Of a stretch of 23,554 nucleotides of DNA, positions 16,096 through 22,505 are shown piece after piece. The DNA lies in the IMG/VR virus record IMGVR_UViG_3300020411_000004, positions 1 through 23,554 of that record, one strand, 5' to 3'. A program made the translations under genes and the position numbers. The DNA is from a virus. The notes under the pieces were generated by a model, which ran no database searches, was not told where the DNA came from, and was given only the letters and a program-made list of their open reading frames with translations. How positions within the stretch are numbered: position 1 is the stretch's first letter; each line of letters opens with the position of its first letter.

Positions 16096-16135
16096 TTGAC
16101 AGGGGGTCATCCCTGATATATACTGTATCTACAGT
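16096..16135 (+). promoter_or_regulatory. Sigma70-type early promoter with two palindromes
   Basis: TTGACA (16096-16101), a 17-bp spacer, and TATACT (16119-16124). One inverted repeat fills the spacer: CAGGG (16100-16104) with CCCTG (16111-16115). A second, perfect ACTGTA-TC-TACAGT (16122-16135), covers the end of the -10 box and the expected start site. Such placement is typical of operators. The first gene starts at 16149, so the leader is short. It is likely to drive the operon 16149 to 18475, including talC. Confidence 0.82.
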
Positions 16136-16148
16136 TAAACCCATCGAA

Positions 16149-16352
16149 ATGGCACACATTACAGGTGACAACGAGACCTACCTAGAGCACATCTGGGTGG
16201 ACGTTGCAAAAAGAGAAGTAAAAATCATGGATAATGAAGGATATGATGAGATAGTGACTTGGGAGTTCAGTGAGGATGGAGTCGATGGGTTTACTGAAAC
16301 ACTCAAACACTTTCGTGAAACTGTCCCAGAGGAAATGATTACTTACACATGA
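16149..16352 (+). CDS. Small acidic protein, unknown
   Basis: A 67-aa protein, first gene after the 16096 promoter. Seen: a beta-hairpin-like N-terminal half (HIWVDVAKREVKIMDNEGYD, 14-33), then WEFSEDGVDGFTETLKHFRE (38-57) as a helix. Strongly acidic, no membrane segment, no Cys. The start is chosen because it is the first ATG after the promoter; there is no clear Shine-Dalgarno. The stop overlaps the next start (ATGA). Function not recognised; small acidic early phage proteins often bind host enzymes, but nothing here shows this. Confidence 0.8.
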   Translation: MAHITGDNETYLEHIWVDVAKREVKIMDNEGYDEIVTWEFSEDGVDGFTETLKHFRETVPEEMITYT

Positions 16353-16606
16353 ATATCATAGAGTTAACTCAGGGAGAATTGCAAGACAATCTCCCTTTTT
16401 CATTGAACCTAGTAGAGAAAGGACATACCCTTAAGGTCACTACTGACAAGGGTATTGTCTGCATTATCTCACCAGTAGCATCGGTTGCTCAAGACCCACA
16501 AGAACCAGACCTAAATATTCCAAACCCTGATGAATTTGTCCCAGATCCAGTTGGTACACGAGCATTTGTGGACGGAGCATTGAGGGAGATGACACAAGGA
16601 TTCTGA
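16349..16606 (+). CDS. Small protein with Phd/YefM-like N-terminus
   Basis: An 85-aa protein. Residues 1-45 follow the Phd/YefM pattern: an initial strand with ELTQGEL, a helix, then LVEKGHTLKVTTDKGIVCII (21-40), which fits the family's (V-E-x-G-x-x-[VI]-x-[VI]-T-x-x-G) core. The second half is Pro/Asp/Glu-rich with a short amphipathic end. Known: Phd/YefM proteins are DNA-binding antitoxins that dimerise. No toxin partner is next to it. ATGA overlap upstream; 1-nt gap to the next gene. The similarity is modest and based on pattern only. Confidence 0.8.
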   Translation: MNIIELTQGELQDNLPFSLNLVEKGHTLKVTTDKGIVCIISPVASVAQDPQEPDLNIPNPDEFVPDPVGTRAFVDGALREMTQGF

Positions 16607-16607
16607 C

Positions 16608-16874
16608 ATGAAAGGACGTATCACTCGCAATTACTGTTATTTGGATGACAAAATTGTGGATATGTGGTATATTCAAGGTATCCCTTTCACGTTTGAGGAA
16701 TTACCTCAACCAATGGCAGAATTAGATGAGGTTGTGGAAGAAGCAGAAGATACCACAGGTTATACTATGGAAGACATGATGACCTGGTCTGACTATCTGA
16801 TAGCAGAGGAGTGCCATCCTTTACTATTTCCTATTACTGAATTTATTGAAAACTACGAGGAAGTTCCTGAATGA
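16608..16874 (+). CDS. Small acidic protein, unknown
   Basis: An 88-aa protein. The N-terminus is basic (MKGRITRNYCYLDDK), followed by an aromatic segment MWYIQGIPFTFEELPQP (19-35). The rest is strongly acidic with many Glu and Asp. No membrane helix or signal peptide. It begins 1 nt after the previous stop, and its stop overlaps the talC start (ATGA at 16871-16874), so it is translated together with talC. Function not recognised. Confidence 0.78.
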   Translation: MKGRITRNYCYLDDKIVDMWYIQGIPFTFEELPQPMAELDEVVEEAEDTTGYTMEDMMTWSDYLIAEECHPLLFPITEFIENYEEVPE

Positions 16875-17569
16875 AAATCTTTTTAGATACTGCTGATGTA
16901 CCAACTATTCTCAAACATTTTGAGACTGGGTTGATCGATGGTATCACAACAAATCCATCTCTTATTAAGAAGAGTGGTCGAGATCCATTAGATGTCTATC
17001 GTGAACTTGTAATGGCAGGTGTCCCTGACATTAGTATGGAAGTCGTAGAAGACATGGAGTTTGAAGCAAGAAGACTTGCTGCTGAATTTGGCGATGTTTG
17101 TACTGTTAAGGTACCATGCACACCAGAAGGTTTAAATGTATGTAAAAAATTATCTGATGATGGAGTTAGAGTAAATGTTACGCTTATATTCAATGCTGCT
17201 CAGGCTATCTTATCTGCAAAGGCAGGTGCTACGTACGTCTCTCCTTTTATTGGGAGGTTGGATGACAATAGCGTTGCTGGGTTGGAGGTTATCCGATCAA
17301 TAAGTGAAGTGTTTAGAGTGCAACAAGTCAAGAAGACACAGATACTTGCTGCATCTATTCGTGATGTATATAAAGTAACTAGAGCATTCTGGAATGGTGC
17401 ACATATAGTTACCATGCCACCTAAAATCTTTGAAGGAATGTATAAGCATGTCCTTACAGACAAAGGTTTAGAAATTTTTGATGCTGACTATCAATCAACT
17501 AAGAAAGCAGTATTCAATCCACCAGTATTTGCAACTGGAAAGCATGGTAAAGATCTTGATTCTTTTTAG
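16871..17569 (+). CDS. talC: Transaldolase TalC
   Basis: A 232-aa protein of the short TalC/fructose-6-phosphate aldolase-type family. Seen: MKIFLDTAD (1-9, with D6), GITTNPSLIKKSG (24-36), SMEV (55-58), TVKVPCTPEGL (78-88) with the Schiff-base lysine K80, AGATYVSPFIGRLDD, ILAASIRD and ITMPP-type strands. All expected barrel positions are present, so the enzyme should be active. Known: cyanophage TalC (about 215-230 aa) is an auxiliary metabolic gene for the non-oxidative pentose phosphate pathway. With CP12 it redirects carbon from the Calvin cycle to NADPH and nucleotide precursors. Start chosen for the ATGA overlap and exact family N-terminus. Transcription probably starts at 16096. Confidence 0.95.
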   Translation: MKIFLDTADVPTILKHFETGLIDGITTNPSLIKKSGRDPLDVYRELVMAGVPDISMEVVEDMEFEARRLAAEFGDVCTVKVPCTPEGLNVCKKLSDDGVRVNVTLIFNAAQAILSAKAGATYVSPFIGRLDDNSVAGLEVIRSISEVFRVQQVKKTQILAASIRDVYKVTRAFWNGAHIVTMPPKIFEGMYKHVLTDKGLEIFDADYQSTKKAVFNPPVFATGKHGKDLDSF

Positions 17570-17571
17570 TT

Positions 17572-17751
17572 ATGAGATTAACCCAAGAAGTTATTGATAA
17601 GATTGCAATAGCAATGCAACACACCAAAATGAATGGTGAAACCAACTGGAAAGATGGTGATGAGATAGATGTCTGTCTTGGTGGTACATTTGCAGGTGAT
17701 AAGTTTATTAGCATCATTAATCGTACACGTAGTAATACAACGAAACAATGA
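17572..17751 (+). CDS. 59-aa protein, unknown
   Basis: A 59-aa ORF 2 nt after the talC stop. Seen: MRLTQEVIDKIAIAMQHTKM as an amphipathic helix, then a GETNWKDGDEIDVCLGG turn/strand and FISIINRTR. The first half resembles the start of small helical proteins; no known family is recognised. It is supported as a real gene by its tight fit between talC and the next gene, with a 4-nt ATGA overlap (17748-17751), and by an uninterrupted frame. No clear Shine-Dalgarno. Confidence 0.75.
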   Translation: MRLTQEVIDKIAIAMQHTKMNGETNWKDGDEIDVCLGGTFAGDKFISIINRTRSNTTKQ

Positions 17752-18191
17752 GTGTAACGCATCTACCATGTTGGACCCAAGTAGATATACATTGGGATCA
17801 GATTATCGAAAAGATAAATGGTGATGTAATGGATGGTCACTGGGGTTATTCTAATGAAAAGACTCCAGATGAAATACTTCCTACAGTTATATTAGAGGGT
17901 GATACGTTACCCTCTTCTTTTGTGCCTGTTGCTGAGAAGGTATATCATGAGTTTGGATTTGGTTTACTAGATACCTATGTGTCATTCACACCACAGTCGA
18001 AGACACTAGGTAGACATTGTGATCGTCAAGATGTATTCATAGTTGGTGCGATAGGTGCCACTAAGTATAGATTTGACGACGGTAAACAATACACCATATG
18101 GCCAGGATGTGGTATTTACATACCTGCTGGTGTATATCATGAACCTATCAGTTGTACACCAAGAGCAATTCTAAGTTTTTCCGATGGATGA
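17748..18191 (+). CDS. Cupin-fold oxygenase-like protein
   Basis: A 147-aa protein with a JmjC/cupin_4-type metal site. Seen: GRHCDRQDVFIVGAIGATKY (88-107) with H90-x-D92, then IYIPAGVYHEP (123-133) with the distal H131. R139 lies eight residues later and could bind 2-oxoglutarate. The same layout (G-x-H-x-D-x-x-D-V-F-I, then Y-I-P-P-G-x-x-H-E) occurs in ribosomal-protein hydroxylases of the RoxA/YcfD type. This version is much shorter, with no clear C-terminal dimerisation region. Known: T4-like cyanophages often carry 2-oxoglutarate/Fe(II) oxygenases of unknown substrate. ATGA overlap with the 59-aa gene. Confidence 0.8.
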   Translation: MSVTHLPCWTQVDIHWDQIIEKINGDVMDGHWGYSNEKTPDEILPTVILEGDTLPSSFVPVAEKVYHEFGFGLLDTYVSFTPQSKTLGRHCDRQDVFIVGAIGATKYRFDDGKQYTIWPGCGIYIPAGVYHEPISCTPRAILSFSDG

Positions 18192-18321
18192 AATCGAATG
18201 GGATTATGAAGATTTGAAGAAGGCACTGCTTGACAGTGCGTCAGACTATGATAGAATAGTCCAAAGTATGAAACAAAATGACACTAAAGAGCGAGAAGAG
18301 AAGAGCACAAGTAAAGAGTAG
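18184..18321 (+). CDS. 45-aa acidic protein, overlapping both neighbours
   Basis: A 45-aa ORF starting 8 nt inside the end of the cupin gene and ending 44 nt inside the next gene. Seen: MDEIEWDYEDLKKALLDSAS (1-20), an acidic amphipathic helix, then a charged Lys/Glu C-terminal end. Its reading register and charge pattern look protein-like. It also carries a candidate promoter (18230-18257). Function unknown; the overlap with two other frames lowers certainty. Confidence 0.6.
   Translation: MDEIEWDYEDLKKALLDSASDYDRIVQSMKQNDTKEREEKSTSKE
18230..18257 (+). promoter_or_regulatory. Candidate sigma70 promoter, extended -10
   Basis: TTGACA (18230-18235), a 16-bp spacer, and TAGAAT (18252-18257) preceded by TG (18249-18250) as in extended -10 promoters. 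It lies inside the 45-aa ORF, about 20 nt before the start of the small membrane protein gene at 18278. Confidence 0.55.
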
Positions 18322-18475
18322 ATTTTACTATATCTTCTGGGGTGCAGCAACTGTATCTGTATTCCTTGGACAGTTGTACGTTGGATCTGGATATAGACAG
18401 TTTGCAAATACACTTAATAGATTATTTGATACTATTGAAATCCAAGTAAATGACCCAATCCAGAGATTTTATTGA
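18278..18475 (+). CDS. Small membrane protein, unknown
   Basis: A 65-aa protein. A basic N-terminus (MTLKSEKRRAQVKSR) is followed by one membrane helix, FYYIFWGAATVSVFLGQLYV (16-35), and a polar C-terminal tail predicted outside. Positive-inside charge suggests the N-terminus stays in the cytoplasm. The start overlaps the preceding 45-aa ORF in another frame. A convergent terminator follows 6 nt after the stop. No family recognised; possible envelope, photosystem or lysis-related role cannot be told apart. Confidence 0.75.
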   Translation: MTLKSEKRRAQVKSRFYYIFWGAATVSVFLGQLYVGSGYRQFANTLNRLFDTIEIQVNDPIQRFY

Positions 18476-18480
18476 ACAAT

Positions 18481-18502
18481 GAAAAACCCCCTTTCGGGGG
18501 TT
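18481..18502. terminator. Convergent terminator
   Basis: A 7-bp stem AACCCCC (18485-18491) / GGGGGTT (18496-18502) with a TTTC loop. On the minus strand it is followed by T5, a proper terminator for the 18564-18725 gene; on the plus strand the T tract is short, so it stops the talC operon less strongly. Confidence 0.82.
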
Positions 18503-18563
18503 AAGTATCTACACATAACGATAGCCGCTGTTGCAGATTGAAAAAGTTTGAAACACTCCAGAG

Positions 18564-18725
18564 TTAGCAGAGCAAATGTCTACAGAGTCTTTCTTGCTCA
18601 TAGCTGTCACTTTCAATAAGACAAGAGAAGTAATCATCGATTAATTCATCTTGTGGTGTGTTTAAGCAACGGTCTGAAGAGTGCTTCCACTCAGCTAATT
18701 GATTTTGCGGTCTAAGGTTATGCAT
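18564..18725 (-). CDS. 53-aa Cys-rich small protein on the minus strand
   Basis: A 53-aa ORF, complete from ATG (18725-18723) to TAA. Seen: MHNLRPQNQLAEWKHSSDRC, then an acidic DELIDDYFSCLIESD (26-40), then RLCRHLLC at the end, with four Cys (20, 35, 48, 53). The Y-F-x-C-L-I-E-[SC]-D pattern with spaced Cys looks like a small helical-hairpin protein of the kind common in cyanophages and marine cyanobacteria. It is supported by a perfect late promoter 70 nt upstream and a terminator downstream on the same strand. Alternative frames through the same DNA look unlike proteins. Function unknown. Confidence 0.72.
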   Translation of the reverse strand: MHNLRPQNQLAEWKHSSDRCLNTPQDELIDDYFSCLIESDSYEQERLCRHLLC

Positions 18726-18794
18726 ATGATACTCGAATTGGGGATAATAACAAAAATAGTTTTCACTTCATCTTGTCTTTCCTAATTCTACCAC

Positions 18795-18802
18795 TATTTA
18801 TA
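18795..18802 (-). promoter_or_regulatory. Late promoter TATAAATA, minus strand
   Basis: TATTTATA on the plus strand reads TATAAATA on the minus strand, a perfect T4-type late element. It lies 70 nt before the 53-aa minus-strand gene and faces away from the late promoter at 18890. Confidence 0.65.
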
Positions 18803-18814
18803 TCCTGGTATCAA

Positions 18815-18841
18815 CAAATACCATTATTTGCTTAACAAATA
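18815..18841. repeat. Three phased CAAATA elements
   Basis: CAAATA occurs at 18815-18820 and 18836-18841, with the inverted TATTTG at 18825-18830 between them. Centres are 10 and 11 bp apart, one helical turn each. The cluster lies between two divergent late promoters. It could be a protein-binding array or alternating hairpins; AT-richness makes chance possible. Confidence 0.4.
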
Positions 18842-18889
18842 TTATTGCCTACTAACATATACCTAGTGAAAAGGGTAGCCCGTTAGTCG

Positions 18890-18897
18890 TATAAATA
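18890..18897 (+). promoter_or_regulatory. Late promoter TATAAATA, plus strand
   Basis: A perfect TATAAATA, 28 nt before the GTG start of the fibre gene. It opens the structural block that runs to the window end. Confidence 0.8.
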
Positions 18898-18925
18898 AAA
18901 CTGTAAGAAATTGTGTTGAAATTTC

Positions 18926-20269
18926 GTGGCAACTAAACGTATATCCCAGTTAGAAACAATCTCAGATGCTCTGGTAACTGGTGAAGCCGTACTGCCTATA
19001 GTTATTTCTGATCCACTAATACCAAATAGAAAGGCAAAGGTTAATCAACTCTTTCGGGGTCTTAGTGCAGGATCAGCGACAGCTCCAGGATTGGCTTTTG
19101 ATTTGGACAGAGATACTGGAATTTACCAAAGTGCAGTAGACGAAATTGGTCTTGCCTTTGGTAGTGCTGCTCTATACAATACTAGGAGAGCAAATACAGA
19201 TGGATCGTCAACTCTAATAATTAGAGCAATCGATAGTGCATCTGCAACTTCTAGTGTGGAGATAACACCACAAGGTAGCGGTTATATGACCGTTAATGGT
19301 GATTTAGTACAAACTGACACGCAATTTTATCTTGCAGGTGACCAAAACCCTGCTAAGAGAGCACACTTTAACGTAGATACTATTTCTACACAGTCTGGTA
19401 CCAGAAGGTTTGACCTACCCAATGTAGGTGTCAATACTAGTACTACTATAGTTGCTAATGATACTTTCCAGACTTTAACTAACAAGACTATACTTGTTAA
19501 GGACGCAGAGTTACAGATCATTGGATCCTCTGCTTCTGATAAGATAGCAAAGTTTGAGGTTGATGCATGGGAATCTCCAGGTGCTCATACATATAAGTTA
19601 CCTGACTTCGGTGCGTCTAATACACAATCAACTCTTCTTGATGACATTACAGAACAGAATGTCTTCAATAAGAATATGGTTAATCCTACATTCTCTAATA
19701 CTCCATCTAACGATGAGAATAACCCTACGAGATATGTAATATTTGATCAATCAGGATTAACTCAGGATCGTAATGTTGTATGGCCAGACCTCAACATTAA
19801 GGTTGTAGGTGAAGAATCAGCACAAACAATTTCTAACAAAGTTTTCAAAGGGGCAGTATTCTGCGATACTGATCCTAGTGATGGAGAAGGTAGAAAGATC
19901 CAATTCGATCTATCTAATATAGAGGACAACCAGTCCTATACCTTTGCTTTTCCTGACAATGAACCAACAGCACCATTGAATAATGGTACTGATCCTAATA
20001 TGCTAGTTTCTGAGAAGAAAACTCAGACACTGTATAATAAAACGATGGAATTGATGAAGATAAATAATCCTAACAACCTTAATGGGGTTGTTACGGTTGA
20101 CGCATCAAACATTGAAGGGGCAGTTTCTATACAGTTTCCCAACGCAGATGCAACTCTACTATCTACTAACAACATTAGTGATGTTGCAATTAGTTTCGGT
20201 GGAGCACTCGCAGCACCTGTTTTAGGTGGACAAATAAGACTACAATCACATTTCATGTCTGGATGGTAA
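18926..20269 (+). CDS. Tail fibre-like structural protein with repeats
   Basis: A 447-aa protein with a GTG start; the nearest in-frame stop lies a few codons upstream, so no longer form exists. The N-terminal part (MATKRISQLETISDALVTGE) looks like a fibre attachment segment. Residues 55-80 have GLAFDLDRDTGIYQSAVDEI, a motif common in phage fibre shafts. Four related units follow, each marked by QTLTNKTI (182-189), QNVFNKNM (244-251), QTISNKVF (300-307) or QTLYNKTM (367-374), spaced about 56-67 residues, each with an F/Y-x-L-P-D or F-P-[DN] strand. The C-terminus is a short hydrophobic-to-aromatic tip. Trimeric fibre shaft is the likely structure. It is the first gene after a perfect late promoter. 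Confidence 0.85.
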   Translation: MATKRISQLETISDALVTGEAVLPIVISDPLIPNRKAKVNQLFRGLSAGSATAPGLAFDLDRDTGIYQSAVDEIGLAFGSAALYNTRRANTDGSSTLIIRAIDSASATSSVEITPQGSGYMTVNGDLVQTDTQFYLAGDQNPAKRAHFNVDTISTQSGTRRFDLPNVGVNTSTTIVANDTFQTLTNKTILVKDAELQIIGSSASDKIAKFEVDAWESPGAHTYKLPDFGASNTQSTLLDDITEQNVFNKNMVNPTFSNTPSNDENNPTRYVIFDQSGLTQDRNVVWPDLNIKVVGEESAQTISNKVFKGAVFCDTDPSDGEGRKIQFDLSNIEDNQSYTFAFPDNEPTAPLNNGTDPNMLVSEKKTQTLYNKTMELMKINNPNNLNGVVTVDASNIEGAVSIQFPNADATLLSTNNISDVAISFGGALAAPVLGGQIRLQSHFMSGW

Positions 20270-20276
20270 TTAACAA

Positions 20277-22472
20277 ATGACAGCAGGAAGATTAGCCGCC
20301 AGTAAGCCTGGGGCAACAACAAATACGGTTCTATATAAATGTCCGATTACTCTCAGTGGTAGCACAGTTTTAAATGTGTGTAACCAAAGTGGTGGGGCAT
20401 TGTCATATAGAGCAGCATTAAGGGATTATGACCAAGTATTGCACTTAGACGGATTAAATACATCCGAATATAAGTTTGCAAAGGGTAATCCTATATCAGG
20501 GTATAAAATAACTCTTAACCCAGGTTTCCAAGATTCGGATGCTATACCTGGTACGACATTTACAACTACTAATGGTGCTACTGCTACTATTTTAGATGTA
20601 TTTAAACCAACAGCTGATGTTAACTACTACGTCCAGACTAAATCTGTAGGTGCAACGGCTCTAGGAGAAGATAGTCTTGCTGGTACTTTACAGAATGGTG
20701 AGACACTGACTGGAGCAACATCAGGTTTCACTGCTTTATTCCGTGGTATGAATGGTACCAGTGGTATTTTTGCACAGTATACAGATACAGGAGCAGCAGC
20801 GACTAGCGTCCAGATTTCAAGGACAACTGGTCTTGCTGATGGAATGTATCTCAGTATTGGTACAGATCCTTCCACATTTGTTGGTGGTGAGGTTGCAACA
20901 ATTAATGTTGCTGGAATCAATACCACAACCAATGCGTTAACAATAACAAGAGCACAACTAGGTACTACTGGTGCTGCAATTCCTGCTGGTAGTGCAGTAA
21001 ATGCTTGGTCTGCTTCTGCTACTGTTACCACTATTGCTGAGGGTGCGACATATGTTGCTGGTGATACCACACTGACTGTTGCTAACTCAACTGGATTTAC
21101 CTCTGGTGGTATTATTCAGGTTGATAATGAATTACTACAGATCAGTGAAGTTAATGGTAATGACTTAACTGTTGTTAGAGGACGTGTTGGTACTGCTGAC
21201 GTTGATCACAACGATGGTGTTAACGTAACTCTATTAACTAATAATGGTACATACCTCTTAAACTATTGGTCTGAATCAGAGCAAATTACTGGAGCAGCAT
21301 CTAATGCTACTGCAACTATGGGATTCGACCCATCAACTGCTCAAGTTATTTCTAACAGATATGTTTTCTCATTAACTGGTGTAGCAGCAACTGATCATTT
21401 TGTCCCACAGGGTTTGAGTGCTATATCATTCAATGAAGGAAGGACATATAAGTTTGACTTAGTTGATGCTAGTAACAACAACCATCCACTTAAATTCTCA
21501 GCAGATGATGCTGAAGGTACTAATGGATCAGGTACTGAATATACTGCTGGAGTCAGTAAGGTAGGTACTGCTGGTACTGCTGGAGCATATACATCTATTG
21601 AGGTTACATCAGATACACCTGCATCGGTATTCCTTTATGCAGATGGCACACCTGCTGGATCTACAACTGGTGTTGGTCAGTCTATACAGATAGTTGATGA
21701 CCCAACTTATACTGATGTTTACATATATGATGTTAAAGGTGAGACATTAGCAGCAGCAGATACATTCACTATTGCTGATGTTACACAAACTATCCAACCT
21801 AGTGGTGTTACTGTTGGTCCTTTTGGATATGTCCAAGATTTTGATGCATCATTATGTCATCTTAAGGTTACTGTAGGTGTAGGATCTCAAAACTTTGCTA
21901 ATAATGATGCATTCTATGACTCTCCTACATTGAATAATGGTACTCGTACCTTAACCACAGTGAGGACAGGTAAAGCATTGTCATTAGGATCTCCTAGTGC
22001 TGCTGACGCATCAAGGACAGCAGGTACTTACACTAACATCTCACCTAACTCATCAGGTGGATCTGGAGACTTAGCAACTACTAAAGTTACTGTGGTGGTT
22101 GATGGATCAGGTGCAGCGACTGTCACACTATTGAATGGTGGATATGGTCATGCAGCATCAGATACCTTAACAATTAATGATGCTCAATTAGGTGGTGGAG
22201 GTGCTGCTAACCTAACGATTGATGTTAGTACAATTAGCACAGGTATTCATACCGATGCAACTGGAATATATTCAGATGAAGATTACTTCTTCTATGGTAG
22301 TTCTATAGCAGCAAATACTACAGATAAGAATACTTCAATTATAGTTGGTCCTGGTCAGAACCTTCTAGTTTATTCCTCAGCAGGTGATATTAGTTACGTC
22401 CTTAATGGATTTGAAACAACAAGTGATGACTATGAAGTCGTCAACATGACCAAGATAAGTTCAGGTGGTTAG
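20277..22472 (+). CDS. Virion structural protein, beta-rich modular
   Basis: A 731-aa protein, Thr/Gly/Ala/Asn-rich, with almost no long helices. Two related modules are seen: about 185-245 (ATINVAGINTTTNALTITRA...) and 265-320 (IQVDNELLQISEVNGNDLTV, then RG, then H-x-D-G-x-x-V), both ending in a V-x-R-x-x-x-GT-like pattern. Residues 386-456 form a cupredoxin-like module (TYKFDLVDASNNNHPLKFSA at 390-409) whose usual Cu-ligand strand with Y-C-x-x-H is replaced by VFLYADGTP. The C-terminal region has IIVGPGQNLLVYSS and VLNGFE. No enzyme motif seen. It begins 7 nt after the fibre gene stop. Likely a tail or fibre-associated component. Confidence 0.85.
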   Translation: MTAGRLAASKPGATTNTVLYKCPITLSGSTVLNVCNQSGGALSYRAALRDYDQVLHLDGLNTSEYKFAKGNPISGYKITLNPGFQDSDAIPGTTFTTTNGATATILDVFKPTADVNYYVQTKSVGATALGEDSLAGTLQNGETLTGATSGFTALFRGMNGTSGIFAQYTDTGAAATSVQISRTTGLADGMYLSIGTDPSTFVGGEVATINVAGINTTTNALTITRAQLGTTGAAIPAGSAVNAWSASATVTTIAEGATYVAGDTTLTVANSTGFTSGGIIQVDNELLQISEVNGNDLTVVRGRVGTADVDHNDGVNVTLLTNNGTYLLNYWSESEQITGAASNATATMGFDPSTAQVISNRYVFSLTGVAATDHFVPQGLSAISFNEGRTYKFDLVDASNNNHPLKFSADDAEGTNGSGTEYTAGVSKVGTAGTAGAYTSIEVTSDTPASVFLYADGTPAGSTTGVGQSIQIVDDPTYTDVYIYDVKGETLAAADTFTIADVTQTIQPSGVTVGPFGYVQDFDASLCHLKVTVGVGSQNFANNDAFYDSPTLNNGTRTLTTVRTGKALSLGSPSAADASRTAGTYTNISPNSSGGSGDLATTKVTVVVDGSGAATVTLLNGGYGHAASDTLTINDAQLGGGGAANLTIDVSTISTGIHTDATGIYSDEDYFFYGSSIAANTTDKNTSIIVGPGQNLLVYSSAGDISYVLNGFETTSDDYEVVNMTKISSGG

Positions 22473-22478
22473 ACCACA

Positions 22479-22486
22479 AATAAATA
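22479..22486 (+). promoter_or_regulatory. Late promoter-like AATAAATA
   Basis: AATAAATA matches TATAAATA at 7 of 8 positions, 6 nt after the previous stop and 19 nt before the ATG at 22506. Spacing matches the other late elements of this window. Confidence 0.55.
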
Positions 22487-22505
22487 ACTGAATAGGGACT
22501 ATTAA

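Noticed and set aside
18505-18641. A second minus-strand frame of about 42 codons overlapping the 53-aa gene
   Set aside because: It starts inside the 53-aa gene and its product does not look like a protein; the 53-aa frame has the better composition and fits the promoter and terminator.
20627-21070. A 147-codon minus-strand frame in the structural protein gene
   Set aside because: The product is an Ala/Pro/Val-rich shadow of repetitive Thr/Gly codons on the other strand; no signals support it.
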